Assembly: GCF_036985505.1 (NCBI RefSeq) | Contig: NZ_BTGQ01000004.1 | Span: forward strand, 434,001-498,000 | Source: Croceitalea sp947503285 | Lineage (GTDB): Bacteria; Bacteroidota; Bacteroidia; Flavobacteriales; Flavobacteriaceae | Direction: 5' to 3' | Length of the DNA stretch: 64,000 bases | Shown here: one piece after another, positions 1-8,110 of the stretch | Layout of the letters: every line of letters begins with the position of its first letter | Position numbering within the stretch: the stretch's first letter is position 1 | The notes under the pieces: model-generated | What the model was told of the DNA's origin: nothing | Databases searched by the model: none | Seen by the model: only the letters and a program-made list of their open reading frames with translations | Made by a program: the position numbers and the translations under genes

Positions 1-29
1 GGGATATCTACCCCTGCAATTCTTGCCAT
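1..29 (-). CDS. rpsM: 30S ribosomal protein S13, N-terminal fragment (cut by window edge)
   Basis: Only the first nine codons and two bases are inside the window. They read MARIAGVDI on the minus strand, which is the conserved N-terminus of S13, the small-subunit head protein contacting tRNA and the large subunit. The ATG lies 2 bp after the rpmJ stop, as expected for the spc/alpha operon junction. The rest of the gene lies beyond position 1. Confidence 0.85.
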
Positions 30-31
30 AA

Positions 32-148
32 TTACCCTTGTCTTTGTTTAAATCTAGGATTCTTTTTGTTGATTACGTATAATCTGCCCTTTCTGCGAAC
101 AATCTTGCAGTCAGCACTTCTTTTCTTTATTGATGCCCTTACTTTCAT
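32..148 (-). CDS. rpmJ: 50S ribosomal protein L36, zinc-ligand-poor type
   Basis: A 38-residue ORF starting MKVRASIKK and ending KNPRFKQRQG, an unmistakable L36. Zinc-binding L36 uses three cysteines and a histidine (about residues 11, 14, 27 and the residue before the terminal KQRQG). Here only Cys14 remains; the others read Ser11, Asn27 and Phe. It is therefore a non-zinc (C-minus) form. It sits 10 bp downstream of infA and 2 bp upstream of rpsM. Confidence 0.95.
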   Translation of the reverse strand: MKVRASIKKRSADCKIVRRKGRLYVINKKNPRFKQRQG

Positions 149-158
149 CCTTTACTTC

Positions 159-374
159 TTAGTATCTATATGTAATTCTTGCTTTGGTCAAATCATATGG
201 GCTCATCTCTAACTTCACTTTATCACCTGGAAGCAATTTGATATAATGCATACGCATCTTTCCTGAGATATGGGCCGTTACTACGTGACCATTTTCTAAT
301 TCAACACGAAACATCGCATTTGATAATGCTTCGATTATTGATCCGTCTTGTTCTATTGCTGGCTGTTTTGCCAT
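159..374 (-). CDS. infA: Translation initiation factor IF-1
   Basis: This 71-residue protein is a single S1-like OB fold (MAKQPAIEQDG at the start, YDLTKARITYRY at the end), the usual IF-1 length. IF-1 binds the 30S A site with IF-2 and IF-3 during initiation. It lies between secY and rpmJ, the typical bacterial order. A 90-bp spacer holding short tandem repeats separates it from secY. Confidence 0.96.
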   Translation of the reverse strand: MAKQPAIEQDGSIIEALSNAMFRVELENGHVVTAHISGKMRMHYIKLLPGDKVKLEMSPYDLTKARITYRY

Positions 375-388
375 TTTCTTAGTTGTTT

Positions 389-409
389 GTTGTTCGTTGT
401 TCGTTGTTC
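389..409 (+). repeat. Three tandem 7-bp repeats (GTTGTTC) in the secY-infA spacer
   Basis: GTTGTTC is repeated three times head to tail, with partial copies on both flanks. It lies in the untranslated spacer between secY and infA, in an operon where most gene gaps are under 25 bp. Function unknown. Confidence 0.7.
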
Positions 410-464
410 GTTTTTGCTAAACTCGTTTTACCATAAACCAGCAACCATCAACTTTAAACTAATT

Positions 465-1808
465 TTATGCTACTTTTCTATTTTTACCGGTTTTCATCAA
501 ACCATCATAATGCCTGTTCAATAAATAAGAGTTCACTTGTTGAACGGTATCAATGGCAACCCCTACCATAATCAACAATGAGGTACCCCCGTAAAACAAA
601 GCCCAACCTGCTTGAACGTCCATCAATTTTACCACGATTGCCGGCAAGACCGCCAATAACGCCAAGAAAACAGACCCCGGAAAGGTTATCAAAGACATTA
701 TCTTATCTAAATAATCACCTGTCTCTTTACCTGGACGTATACCAGGAATAAAGCCTCCACTGCGCTTTAAATCGTCTGCCATTTTATTGGTAGGCACTGT
801 AATCGCAGTGTAGAAGTAGGTGAAAATTATAATCAATACCGCAAATAAAATGTTGTAGGCCAACCCGAAAATATCGGCAAACTGAACTTCCATCCATTGA
901 CCCGCCGCAGTATTATTGAATGTTCTACCAATCAAACTTGGTGCGAACATAATTGCCTGTGCAAAAATAATTGGCATAACCCCTGAAGCATTCAACTTTA
1001 AGGGGATATACTGTCGTGAACCCATTACATTTTTCTCATAACCACCGGAAGCGGTTCTTCTAGCATATTGAACGGGTATTTGACGTGTAGCCATTACCAA
1101 CAAGACACTCGCTAAAATTACCAAGAACCAAACGATAAGTTCTATAAGAATGAACATGAGCCCCCCCGTATTGTTAGCTGTTCTAGAGATAAATTCTTGA
1201 ACAAAAGATTGGGGCATCGTCGCGATAATACCGATCATAATCAAAAGTGAGATACCATTACCGATACCTTTATCCGTGATTTTTTCACCCAACCACATTG
1301 CAAACACACATCCGGTCACCAATATAATTACGGCAGGCACAATAAAATCAAGGCCTTTTCCTAAAATAAAGGCACTATCAGGAACACCGAGGGCACCCAA
1401 ACCATATAAATAGGCCGGTGCCTGAACAATACAGATTGCAATTGTCAACCAACGTGTAATCTGGTTTTTTGTCTTTCTACCGCTTTCACCTTCCTTATCC
1501 AATTTTTGAAGGTATGGTATTGCAATACTCATCAACTGCACCACAATAGATGCGGATATGTAGGGCATAATACCCAAGGCAAAAACCGATGCATTTGCAA
1601 ACGCACCGCCTGTAAAGGCGTTTAAAATACCCAAAATACCATCACCTGCATTAGCGGATAGATTTGCCAATTGAGTGGTATCGATACCTGGAAGCACTAC
1701 TTGGGCACCAAAACGGTATACTAAGAGCAAACCCAACGTAATTAGGATACGCTGTCTAAGCTCTTCAATTTTCCAAATATTCGATACGGTCTCAATAAAC
1801 TTCTTCAT
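465..1808 (-). CDS. secY: Protein translocase subunit SecY
   Basis: This 447-residue polytopic membrane protein is the channel of the Sec translocon. It shows the SecY landmarks: an N-terminal cytoplasmic helix, a first membrane segment ending near VLPGIDT, the GIGNGISLLI segment, the conserved RQIPVQYARR loop and the RPGKETGDYL loop that contacts the ribosome and SecA. About ten membrane segments can be counted. The gene follows rplO by 13 bp, the classic spc-operon position, so translocon synthesis is tied to ribosomal-protein transcription. Confidence 0.97.
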   Translation of the reverse strand: MKKFIETVSNIWKIEELRQRILITLGLLLVYRFGAQVVLPGIDTTQLANLSANAGDGILGILNAFTGGAFANASVFALGIMPYISASIVVQLMSIAIPYLQKLDKEGESGRKTKNQITRWLTIAICIVQAPAYLYGLGALGVPDSAFILGKGLDFIVPAVIILVTGCVFAMWLGEKITDKGIGNGISLLIMIGIIATMPQSFVQEFISRTANNTGGLMFILIELIVWFLVILASVLLVMATRQIPVQYARRTASGGYEKNVMGSRQYIPLKLNASGVMPIIFAQAIMFAPSLIGRTFNNTAAGQWMEVQFADIFGLAYNILFAVLIIIFTYFYTAITVPTNKMADDLKRSGGFIPGIRPGKETGDYLDKIMSLITFPGSVFLALLAVLPAIVVKLMDVQAGWALFYGGTSLLIMVGVAIDTVQQVNSYLLNRHYDGLMKTGKNRKVA

Positions 1809-1821
1809 AATATCTTAATTG

Positions 1822-2274
1822 TTATAAACTTATTGCCTCACCCCCAACTGCTTCGATAGCTGCTTTAGCGGATGCACTAAATTTATGTGCGGAAACTTTA
1901 AGTTTGGCCTTCAATTCGCCATTACCCAAAATTTTCACCAATTCGTTTTTTCTTACCAATCTATTTTCAAGCAAAGTATCAAAAGTAACCTCTCCCTTTA
2001 CAACTTTGTTATCTACCAAGAGCTGCAATTTATCCAAATTCACGCCTTGATACTCTTTGCGATTGATATTTTTGAAACCAAATTTAGGTACACGTCTCTG
2101 TAAGGGCATTTGACCTCCCTCAAACCCAATTTTCTTTGAGTAACCAGATCTAGACTTGGCACCTTTGTGTCCCCTAGCAGCAGTTCCACCTTTACCGGAA
2201 CCTTGACCACGTCCAAGACGTTTTCCATCCCTGTTGACTGCCCCTTCTGCTGGTTTTAAATTACTTAAATCCAT
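1822..2274 (-). CDS. rplO: 50S ribosomal protein L15
   Basis: A 150-residue protein starting MDLSNLKPAEGA. Its Gly/Arg/Lys-rich N-terminal tail (GRGQGSGKGGTAARGHKG) is diagnostic of L15, a late-assembly large-subunit protein that threads into 23S rRNA. The C-terminal half is the globular L18e/L15 fold. Length is normal. It sits between rpmD and secY. Confidence 0.96.
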   Translation of the reverse strand: MDLSNLKPAEGAVNRDGKRLGRGQGSGKGGTAARGHKGAKSRSGYSKKIGFEGGQMPLQRRVPKFGFKNINRKEYQGVNLDKLQLLVDNKVVKGEVTFDTLLENRLVRKNELVKILGNGELKAKLKVSAHKFSASAKAAIEAVGGEAISL

Positions 2275-2288
2275 TCCTTATCGTTTCT

Positions 2289-2468
2289 TTAAGCTTCCTC
2301 AGTGGAAACCAAGTGTTCTACTTTCTTTATCATTCCAAGGATATTAGGTGTTGCCTCATGTTCAACAACATGGCCAATTTTCCTCAGGCCCAATGCTTCA
2401 AGAGTCCTCTTTTGATTCTGTGGTCTCTTAATGGCACTTTTCAACTGCTTCACTTTAATCTTTGCCAT
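2289..2468 (-). CDS. rpmD: 50S ribosomal protein L30
   Basis: A 59-residue ORF (MAKIKVKQLKSAI... EHLVSTEEA) with the L30 signature region around LEALGLRKIGH. L30 is a small ferredoxin-like-fold protein of the large subunit. It falls between rpsE (5 bp away) and rplO (14 bp away), exactly the spc-operon order. It is easily missed because it is under 60 codons. Confidence 0.95.
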   Translation of the reverse strand: MAKIKVKQLKSAIKRPQNQKRTLEALGLRKIGHVVEHEATPNILGMIKKVEHLVSTEEA

Positions 2469-2473
2469 TCTAT

Positions 2474-2998
2474 TTATCCTTTAAAAACTTTTTCTAAACT
2501 AACACCTCTTTCTTTGGCTACTGCGCTAGCATCCCTCAACTGTAACAATGCATCAAATGTTGCCTTTACCACATTGTGAGGATTCGAAGAACCTTGTGAT
2601 TTGGAAAGTACATCATGCACACCTACCGCTTCAAGTACCGCACGAACGGCTCCACCAGCGATTACCCCGGTACCTTGCGAGGCAGGCTTGATAAACACCC
2701 TTGCCCCACCGAATTTACCTTTTTGTTCGTGTGGCAATGTGGCCTTGTTCAAAGGAATCCTTACCAAGTTTTTCTTTGCATCTTCAATCGCTTTGGCGAT
2801 GGCCGTAGCAACTTCTTTAGATTTTCCTAATCCGTGGCCTACTACACCGTTTTCATCACCTACCACAACAATAGCAGAGAAACCAAATGCCCTACCACCT
2901 TTTGTAACCTTTGTAACTCGTTGTACGCCAACCAATCGGTCTTTTAATTCTAAACCTCCTGGCTTTACTAGTTCTACGTTTTTGTATTTCTGGTACAT
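2474..2998 (-). CDS. rpsE: 30S ribosomal protein S5
   Basis: A 174-residue protein with the N-terminal double-stranded RNA-binding domain (about residues 18-85, including KVTKGGRAFGFSAIVVVGD and the GLGKSKEV turn) and the C-terminal S5 fold (ASQGTGVIAGGAVRAVLE). S5 shapes the mRNA entry site and affects decoding fidelity. It lies between rplR and rpmD. Confidence 0.97.
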   Translation of the reverse strand: MYQKYKNVELVKPGGLELKDRLVGVQRVTKVTKGGRAFGFSAIVVVGDENGVVGHGLGKSKEVATAIAKAIEDAKKNLVRIPLNKATLPHEQKGKFGGARVFIKPASQGTGVIAGGAVRAVLEAVGVHDVLSKSQGSSNPHNVVKATFDALLQLRDASAVAKERGVSLEKVFKG

Positions 2999-3004
2999 AT
3001 TGAT

Positions 3005-3358
3005 TTAGAATTTAAGTCCTGCTTCCCTGGCACCTTCAGCCAATGATTTTACTCTTCCGTGATACAAATTACCTCCCCTGTCAAATGCCACGGTTTCAAT
3101 TCCGGCTTTTTTTGCCTTATCGGCAATAGCCTTACCTACAGCGTTAGCAACTTCTGATTTGGTGCCTTTTGCATCAATATCTTTATCCCTTGACGAAGCA
3201 GCGGCTAATGTTTTTCCATTAACATCGTCAATCAATTGGGCATATATTTCTTTATTACTTCGAAAAACAGACAAACGTGGCCTTGTTTCTGTACCAGACG
3301 AAATCTTTCTGATTCTTCTTCTGATCCGTAATCTTCTATTGGTTTTTGAAAGTCCCAT
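3005..3358 (-). CDS. rplR: 50S ribosomal protein L18
   Basis: A 117-residue protein beginning MGLSKTNRRLRIRRRI with the L18 core (RPRLSVFRSNKEIYAQLIDD) and the C-terminal ending VKSLAEGAREAGLKF. L18 binds 5S rRNA together with L5 and forms the central protuberance. The gap to rpsE is 6 bp, consistent with co-translation. Confidence 0.97.
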   Translation of the reverse strand: MGLSKTNRRLRIRRRIRKISSGTETRPRLSVFRSNKEIYAQLIDDVNGKTLAAASSRDKDIDAKGTKSEVANAVGKAIADKAKKAGIETVAFDRGGNLYHGRVKSLAEGAREAGLKF

Positions 3359-3370
3359 AATGCACTACTA

Positions 3371-3913
3371 TTAAGCTGATTTACCTGCTTTTCTTCTTAT
3401 TTGTTCACCAACAAATCTGATTCCTTTTCCTTTGTAGGGCTCAGGTTTGCGAAAAGCCCTGATTTTTGCGGCAACTTGACCTACTAACTGCTTATCAAAT
3501 GATGTCAGTTTCACAACAGGATTTTTACCTTTCTCAGATGTTGTCTCAATTTTAACCTCAGGAGCAATGTCCAAAACAATGTTGTGGGAAAACCCTAGGG
3601 CTAGGTCCAATTTTTGTCCTTGGTTGCTCGCTCTGTAACCCACACCTACTAGTTCCAACTCTTTGGTCCAACCCTTTGATACACCTTCGACCATATTCAA
3701 AAACAAAGATCTATACAAACCATGTTTTGCTTTGTGCTCTTTAGAATCCGATGGACGCTTTACCATTATGTTGCCATCTTCCATTGCAACTTCAACACCT
3801 GAAAATTCTTGGGTCAATTCGCCAAGCTTTCCTTTCACGGTAACGACGTTATCATTGATTTCAACCGTCACTCCCTCTGGGATCAAAACTGGATTATTAC
3901 CTATTCTAGACAT
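3371..3913 (-). CDS. rplF: 50S ribosomal protein L6
   Basis: A 180-residue protein with two repeated L6 domains. The second ends in the conserved PEPYKGKGIRFVGEQIRRK region that contacts 23S rRNA near the factor-binding site. The N-terminus MSRIGNNPVLIPEGVTV is typical. A 107-bp spacer with tandem repeats separates it from upstream rpsH. Confidence 0.97.
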   Translation of the reverse strand: MSRIGNNPVLIPEGVTVEINDNVVTVKGKLGELTQEFSGVEVAMEDGNIMVKRPSDSKEHKAKHGLYRSLFLNMVEGVSKGWTKELELVGVGYRASNQGQKLDLALGFSHNIVLDIAPEVKIETTSEKGKNPVVKLTSFDKQLVGQVAAKIRAFRKPEPYKGKGIRFVGEQIRRKAGKSA

Positions 3914-3922
3914 TATTTTATA

Positions 3923-3950
3923 GTATTTAGTAGTTCGTATTTAGTAGTTA
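3923..3950 (+). repeat. Two tandem 14-bp repeats in the rpsH-rplF spacer
   Basis: GTATTTAGTAGTTC is followed directly by GTATTTAGTAGTTA, two copies matching at 13 of 14 bases. They occupy the 107-bp untranslated spacer between rpsH and rplF, one of only a few long gaps in the operon. Confidence 0.7.
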
Positions 3951-4020
3951 GTTTTCACTTTCTGAAAAAGTCTGCAAAACATACTACCATACTTTTTACC
4001 CATTACTTTTTACTTAATTA

Positions 4021-4419
4021 TTAATATACGTAACACAATACTTCGCCACCAACATTCTCCTGCTTAGCTTGCTTGCTAGTCATTACCCCATGTGAAGTAG
4101 AGACTATGGCAACGCCTAAACCGTTCAATACCCTTGGCAATTCTTCTGCTCCTGTGTACTTTCGAAGGCCTGGTTTACTGACACGCTGTAATCTTTTGAT
4201 AACAGGGGCCTTTGTAAACTTGTCGTACTTGAGGGCAATTTTAATATTCCCCTGCACGGTATCGTCTTCAAACTTGTAACTAAGAATATAGCCTTGGTCA
4301 AACAAAATCTTTGTAACCTCTTTTTTCAAGTTAGAGGCCGGAATGTTAACGACTCTATGACCAGCTCTACTGGCATTACGAATTCGTGTTAAATAATCTG
4401 ATATTGGATCTGTAAGCAT
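4021..4419 (-). CDS. rpsH: 30S ribosomal protein S8
   Basis: A 132-residue protein starting MLTDPISDYLTRIRNA, the S8 hallmark, and ending with the conserved GVMTSKQAKQENVGGEVLCYVY tail region. S8 binds helix 21 of 16S rRNA and in enterobacteria also represses the spc operon. Whether that feedback operates here cannot be seen. Confidence 0.97.
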   Translation of the reverse strand: MLTDPISDYLTRIRNASRAGHRVVNIPASNLKKEVTKILFDQGYILSYKFEDDTVQGNIKIALKYDKFTKAPVIKRLQRVSKPGLRKYTGAEELPRVLNGLGVAIVSTSHGVMTSKQAKQENVGGEVLCYVY

Positions 4420-4441
4420 TTCTACTACTCTTTAATTCTGT

Positions 4442-4711
4442 TTACCAACTAGCTTTTTTCACACCAGGTATCAAACCTTGGTTGGCCATTTCTCTAAACG
4501 TTACCCTTGAAATACCGAATGTTCTCATGTAACCTCTTGGCCTACCCGTCAATTTGCAACGGTTACGCATACGCACGGGTGAAGCGTTTTTAGGAAGCTT
4601 CTGTAAAGCCTCATAGTCACCAGCTTCTTTCAAAGCTTTGCGCTTTGCCGCGTATTTTGCTACTGTTTTTGCCCTTTTTCTTTCACGGGCTTTCATTGAT
4701 TCCTTAGCCAT
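4442..4711 (-). CDS. rpsN: 30S ribosomal protein S14 (zinc-independent long form)
   Basis: An 89-residue protein (MAKESMKARERKRAK... GVKKASW). It carries the S14 motif RCKLTGRPRGYMRTFGISR but has no CxxC pairs, so it is the long C-minus form rather than the 61-residue zinc form. It helps assemble the 30S head. It is separated from rplE by 2 bp. Confidence 0.96.
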   Translation of the reverse strand: MAKESMKARERKRAKTVAKYAAKRKALKEAGDYEALQKLPKNASPVRMRNRCKLTGRPRGYMRTFGISRVTFREMANQGLIPGVKKASW

Positions 4712-4713
4712 AA

Positions 4714-5262
4714 TTACTTTTTAAAGGGTATTCCCAGTTCGGTTAACAATGATTTTGCTTCTTTATCTGTTTCGGCCGAAGTCACAAAAGTGATATCCAT
4801 ACCGTTGATTCTATTTATCTTATCGATATTGATTTCAGGAAAGATGATTTGTTCGGTAACCCCCAAACTATAATTTCCCCTTCCATCAAAACCTGTGGCA
4901 CGCACCCCTTGAAAATCCCTAACTCGGGGCAAGGCAGTCGTAATCAATCTGTCTAAAAACTCAAACATACGTTCACCACGCAAAGTAACTTTTGCACCGA
5001 TAGGCATCCCTTTACGCAACTTAAATGCCGCTACGTCTTTCTTGGAAACGGTAGCAACGGCTTTTTGACCTGTGATATTGCTTAACTCGTCAACGGCATG
5101 GTCGATAAGCTTCTTATCTGCCACAGCTGCACCAACACCACGGCTGACCACGATTTTTTGCAGCTTGGGTACTTGCATTACATTTTTGTAACCGTACTCT
5201 TCAGAAAGCGCTTTTATTACGCGTTCCTTATATTCTTGTTTTAATCTTGGAATGTAACTCAT
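4714..5262 (-). CDS. rplE: 50S ribosomal protein L5
   Basis: A 182-residue L5 with the N-terminal region RLKQEYKERV, the central TLRGERMFEFLDRL helix, and the region GNYSLGVTEQIIFPEI. L5 binds 5S rRNA and contacts S13 in the intersubunit bridge B1b. It abuts rplX and rpsN with 2-bp gaps. Confidence 0.97.
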   Translation of the reverse strand: MSYIPRLKQEYKERVIKALSEEYGYKNVMQVPKLQKIVVSRGVGAAVADKKLIDHAVDELSNITGQKAVATVSKKDVAAFKLRKGMPIGAKVTLRGERMFEFLDRLITTALPRVRDFQGVRATGFDGRGNYSLGVTEQIIFPEINIDKINRINGMDITFVTSAETDKEAKSLLTELGIPFKK

Positions 5263-5264
5263 AA

Positions 5265-5576
5265 CTAGATTATTTCTCCAGATTTTTTAGAAACCCTTAC
5301 TTTTTTGCCATCCCTTACTTCATAACCCACTCGTGTTGCCTCGCCTTTTGAATCAACCAAGGTCAGGTTTGAAATATGGATAGGGGCCTCTTTTTTAACA
5401 ATACCACCTTGAGGGTTTTTAGCACTTGGCTTCTCATGTTTTGAAACCATGTTAGCGCCTTCAACGATGGCTTTATTCTTTTCAGCATCAACACGCAACA
5501 CTTTACCTTCTGTACCTTTGTGGTCTCCGGCAGTAATTACAACTGCATCTCCTGTTTTTATTTTCAACTTTATCAT
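5265..5576 (-). CDS. rplX: 50S ribosomal protein L24
   Basis: A 103-residue protein with an N-terminal KOW motif (KTGDAVVITAGDHKGTEGKV). L24 is an assembly initiator that binds the 5' domain of 23S rRNA. The start MIKLKIKTGD is the first ATG and gives the normal length. A 100-bp spacer with tandem repeats separates it from rplN. Confidence 0.97.
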   Translation of the reverse strand: MIKLKIKTGDAVVITAGDHKGTEGKVLRVDAEKNKAIVEGANMVSKHEKPSAKNPQGGIVKKEAPIHISNLTLVDSKGEATRVGYEVRDGKKVRVSKKSGEII

Positions 5577-5586
5577 CTCTTACAAA

Positions 5587-5610
5587 TTCAAGTTCAAGCT
5601 CAAGATCAAA
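5587..5610 (+). repeat. Four imperfect tandem hexamers (TTCAAG type) in the rplN-rplX spacer
   Basis: The units read TTCAAG, TTCAAG, CTCAAG and ATCAAA, followed by further A/T-rich near-copies. They sit in a 100-bp spacer between rplN and rplX, the third spacer in this operon that carries a short tandem repeat. Confidence 0.6.
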
Positions 5611-5676
5611 ATTCAAAAAACCAAAATGTTTCAACGAACAGCATTCTTGTATCTTGATTCTTTTGTCTTATCTCTT

Positions 5677-6045
5677 TTAAAGCACCTCAGGGGCCAATGA
5701 AACTATTTTCATAAACTGTTTGTCACGCAATTCCCTTGCAACAGGACCAAATACCCTTGTACCCCTCATCTCGCCGGTAGGGTTCAACAATACACATGCA
5801 TTGTCGTCAAAGCGGATGTAAGAACCGTCAGGTCTTCGAACTTCTTTTTTAGTTCTAACTACTACCGCGGTAGATACAGAACCTTTTTTCACCCCACCAT
5901 TGGGTGTAGCCTCTTTTACAGTGACCACTATCTTATCACCGACGGAAGCATATCTTCTTTTTGTTCCTCCAAGTACACGAATGGTAAGCACCTCTTTGGC
6001 ACCCGTATTATCCGCAACCTTTAATCTAGATTCTTGCTGTAACAT
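5677..6045 (-). CDS. rplN: 50S ribosomal protein L14
   Basis: A 122-residue protein (MLQQESRLKVADNTGAKEV at the start), the exact usual L14 length, with the signature region PNGGVKKGSVSTAVVVRTK. L14 forms an intersubunit bridge and is the binding site of the silencing factor RsfS. It is 2 bp from rpsQ. Confidence 0.97.
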   Translation of the reverse strand: MLQQESRLKVADNTGAKEVLTIRVLGGTKRRYASVGDKIVVTVKEATPNGGVKKGSVSTAVVVRTKKEVRRPDGSYIRFDDNACVLLNPTGEMRGTRVFGPVARELRDKQFMKIVSLAPEVL

Positions 6046-6047
6046 AA

Positions 6048-6311
6048 TTATTTAGCTCTTTCAAGGATTTCAACCAATCTCCAACATTTCGTCTTACTCA
6101 ACGGTCGGGTTTCCATAATTTTTACGGTATCTCCTTCGTTGCAGTCATTTTTTTCATCATGAGCAACGTATTTTTTGGTTTTCAAAACGAATTTACCGTA
6201 CATCGGATGCTTTACACGCTTCACTTCAGCTACCACAATGGACTTTTCCATTTTGTTACTGGTTACTACGCCAATCCTTTCTTTTCTTAAATTTCTTGTT
6301 GTTTCTTCCAT
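6048..6311 (-). CDS. rpsQ: 30S ribosomal protein S17
   Basis: An 87-residue OB-fold protein with the S17 sequence RKERIGVVTSNKMEKSIVV and the motif TRPLSKTKCWRLVEI. It binds 16S rRNA helix 11 early in assembly. The N-terminal MEETTRN extension is short and typical of this phylum. Confidence 0.97.
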   Translation of the reverse strand: MEETTRNLRKERIGVVTSNKMEKSIVVAEVKRVKHPMYGKFVLKTKKYVAHDEKNDCNEGDTVKIMETRPLSKTKCWRLVEILERAK

Positions 6312-6324
6312 AAGGCCGAACCCG

Positions 6325-6516
6325 TTATTGTAATTCCCTTTTAGTTAACTCTGTCGCCAATCTCGCCACCGTTCTTCTGGTCTTTCTTATCTGCATTGGA
6401 TTTTCTAATGGTGTCACGGCATGTGCCACTTTTAAATCAGCATACTCTTTCTTAGTTTCAGCTAATCTCTGCTGAAGCTCTTCAACCGATAGTTCTTTAA
6501 TTTCTGATTGTTTCAT
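6325..6516 (-). CDS. rpmC: 50S ribosomal protein L29
   Basis: A 63-residue, mostly helical protein (MKQSEIKELSVEELQQRLAE) with the conserved NPMQIRKTRRTVARL helix. L29 lies beside L23 at the polypeptide exit tunnel and contributes to the docking site for trigger factor and SRP. It sits between rplP and rpsQ. Confidence 0.96.
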   Translation of the reverse strand: MKQSEIKELSVEELQQRLAETKKEYADLKVAHAVTPLENPMQIRKTRRTVARLATELTKRELQ

Positions 6517-6531
6517 TTCTTATCAGTTTAT

Positions 6532-6954
6532 TTAAGCTGCGTCGTAATCTCTTGCGACAATAAATTTTGTTTTAACAGGTAGCTTCTGCGCTGCAAGTCT
6601 CAATGCTTCTTTAGCAACGTCATGTGGCACCCCAGCAACCTCGAACATGATGCGACCTGGCTTAACTACCGCCACAAAATACTCAGGTGCACCTTTACCT
6701 TTACCCATACGTACTTCTAAAGGCTTTTTAGTAATAGGCTTATCCGGAAATATTTTAATCCACAATTGACCTTGTCTTTTCATATACCTAGTCGCAGCAA
6801 TACGAGCGGCTTCAATCTGACGGGATGTGATGAAGTGTGAATCCAAAGACTTGATACCAAACATTCCATTTGAAAGTTGGTGACCCCGTTGTGAAAGTCC
6901 CTTCATACGCCCCTTCTGGGCTTTGCGAAATTTTGTTCTTTTAGGCTGTAACAT
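6532..6954 (-). CDS. rplP: 50S ribosomal protein L16
   Basis: A 140-residue protein beginning MLQPKRTKFRKAQKGRMKG with the L16 motifs RGHQLSNGMFGIK and MGKGKGAPEYFVAVVKPG. L16 reaches into the A-site tRNA corridor and peptidyl-transferase region. Length and position between rpsC and rpmC are normal. Confidence 0.97.
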   Translation of the reverse strand: MLQPKRTKFRKAQKGRMKGLSQRGHQLSNGMFGIKSLDSHFITSRQIEAARIAATRYMKRQGQLWIKIFPDKPITKKPLEVRMGKGKGAPEYFVAVVKPGRIMFEVAGVPHDVAKEALRLAAQKLPVKTKFIVARDYDAA

Positions 6955-6975
6955 CTTACCTCTTCTTTACCTTAA

Positions 6976-7692
6976 TTATTTTCTACGACGTTGTTGTCTC
7001 TTTCCTCCATCATTCTTACCTCCTTTGTTGCCAGTAGACAAACCTACTAATGGAGACAACTCGCGTTTACCATACACCTCACCTTTCATGATCCACACTT
7101 TGATACCCAATCTTCCATAGGTAGTATGTGCCTCAACCAATGCATAATCAATATCGGCCCTGAAAGTAGACAATGGAATTCTACCATCTTTATATGATTC
7201 TGAACGCGCCATCTCTGCCCCATTCAAACGACCTGAAATTTGAATTTTGATACCCTCAGCATTCATCCGCATTGCAGCAGCAATTGCCATTTTAATTGCA
7301 CGACGATACGAAATTCTACTTTCAATCTGTCTTGCAACACTGGCGGCAACCAATTGCGCATCAACTTCTGGTCTTTTTATTTCATGAATGTTGATTTGAA
7401 CCTCCTTATTGGTGATCTTTTTCAACTCTTCTTTTAATTTATCAACTTCTTGACCTCCTTTACCAATTATAATACCAGGTCTTGCCGTAGTGATGGTAAT
7501 GGTAATCAACTTAAGGGTCCTCTCAATAATTACCCTTGAAACACTTGCTTTCGCTAAACGGGCATAAACGTACTTTCTGATTTTGTCATCTTCGGCCAAC
7601 TTATCTCCGTAATCGTTTCCACCGTACCAGTTGGATTCCCATCCCCTGATAATTCCTAAGCGATTTCCTATCGGATTGGTTTTCTGTCCCAT
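6976..7692 (-). CDS. rpsC: 30S ribosomal protein S3
   Basis: A 238-residue protein with an N-terminal KH domain (GxxG loop within ARPGIIIGKGGQEVDKLKEE, about residues 68-87) and the C-terminal S3 domain containing GRLNGAEMARSE. S3 lines the mRNA entry tunnel with S4 and S5. The C-terminus ends in a lysine/arginine-rich tail (KRQQRRRK). It is 1 bp from rplV. Confidence 0.97.
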   Translation of the reverse strand: MGQKTNPIGNRLGIIRGWESNWYGGNDYGDKLAEDDKIRKYVYARLAKASVSRVIIERTLKLITITITTARPGIIIGKGGQEVDKLKEELKKITNKEVQINIHEIKRPEVDAQLVAASVARQIESRISYRRAIKMAIAAAMRMNAEGIKIQISGRLNGAEMARSESYKDGRIPLSTFRADIDYALVEAHTTYGRLGIKVWIMKGEVYGKRELSPLVGLSTGNKGGKNDGGKRQQRRRK

Positions 7693-7693
7693 A

Positions 7694-8107
7694 TTATGCT
7701 TTAGCTTCTGTGTTATTGTTAGAGCCCAAAACCATAGTTACATGATTTGAACGTTTTCTAATTCTATGTGCACGACCTTGTGGTGCCGGCCTTAAACGTT
7801 TCAACATTGTTCCACCATCAACTCGAATCTCTTTGATAAATAGATTGGCATCTTCAATGTTACCGTCTTCATTTTTAGCTTCCCAATTAGCAATAGCGGA
7901 AAGTAATAGTTTTTCCAATTTTCTGGAGGCTTCTTTAGGATTGAACCTTAAAATTGCCAAGGCCATTTCAATATTCTTTCCTCTTACCAAATCGGCAACC
8001 AATCGCATTTTTCGAGGCGAAGTAGGGCAGTTATTAAGTTTAGCAAAGGCCAACTCTTTCTTTTCTGCCTTGATTCTTTCAGCCATCTGTCTTTTTCGAA
8101 CTCCCAT
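7694..8107 (-). CDS. rplV: 50S ribosomal protein L22
   Basis: A 137-residue protein with the L22 core (NNCPTSPRKMRLVADLVRGK) and the long beta-hairpin region (GGTMLKRLRPAPQGRAHRIRKR) that lines the peptide exit tunnel. The hairpin shows no insertion of the kind linked to macrolide resistance, as far as can be judged by eye. A short N-terminal extension (about 14 residues) precedes the core. Confidence 0.96.
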   Translation of the reverse strand: MGVRKRQMAERIKAEKKELAFAKLNNCPTSPRKMRLVADLVRGKNIEMALAILRFNPKEASRKLEKLLLSAIANWEAKNEDGNIEDANLFIKEIRVDGGTMLKRLRPAPQGRAHRIRKRSNHVTMVLGSNNNTEAKA

Positions 8108-8110
8108 AGC

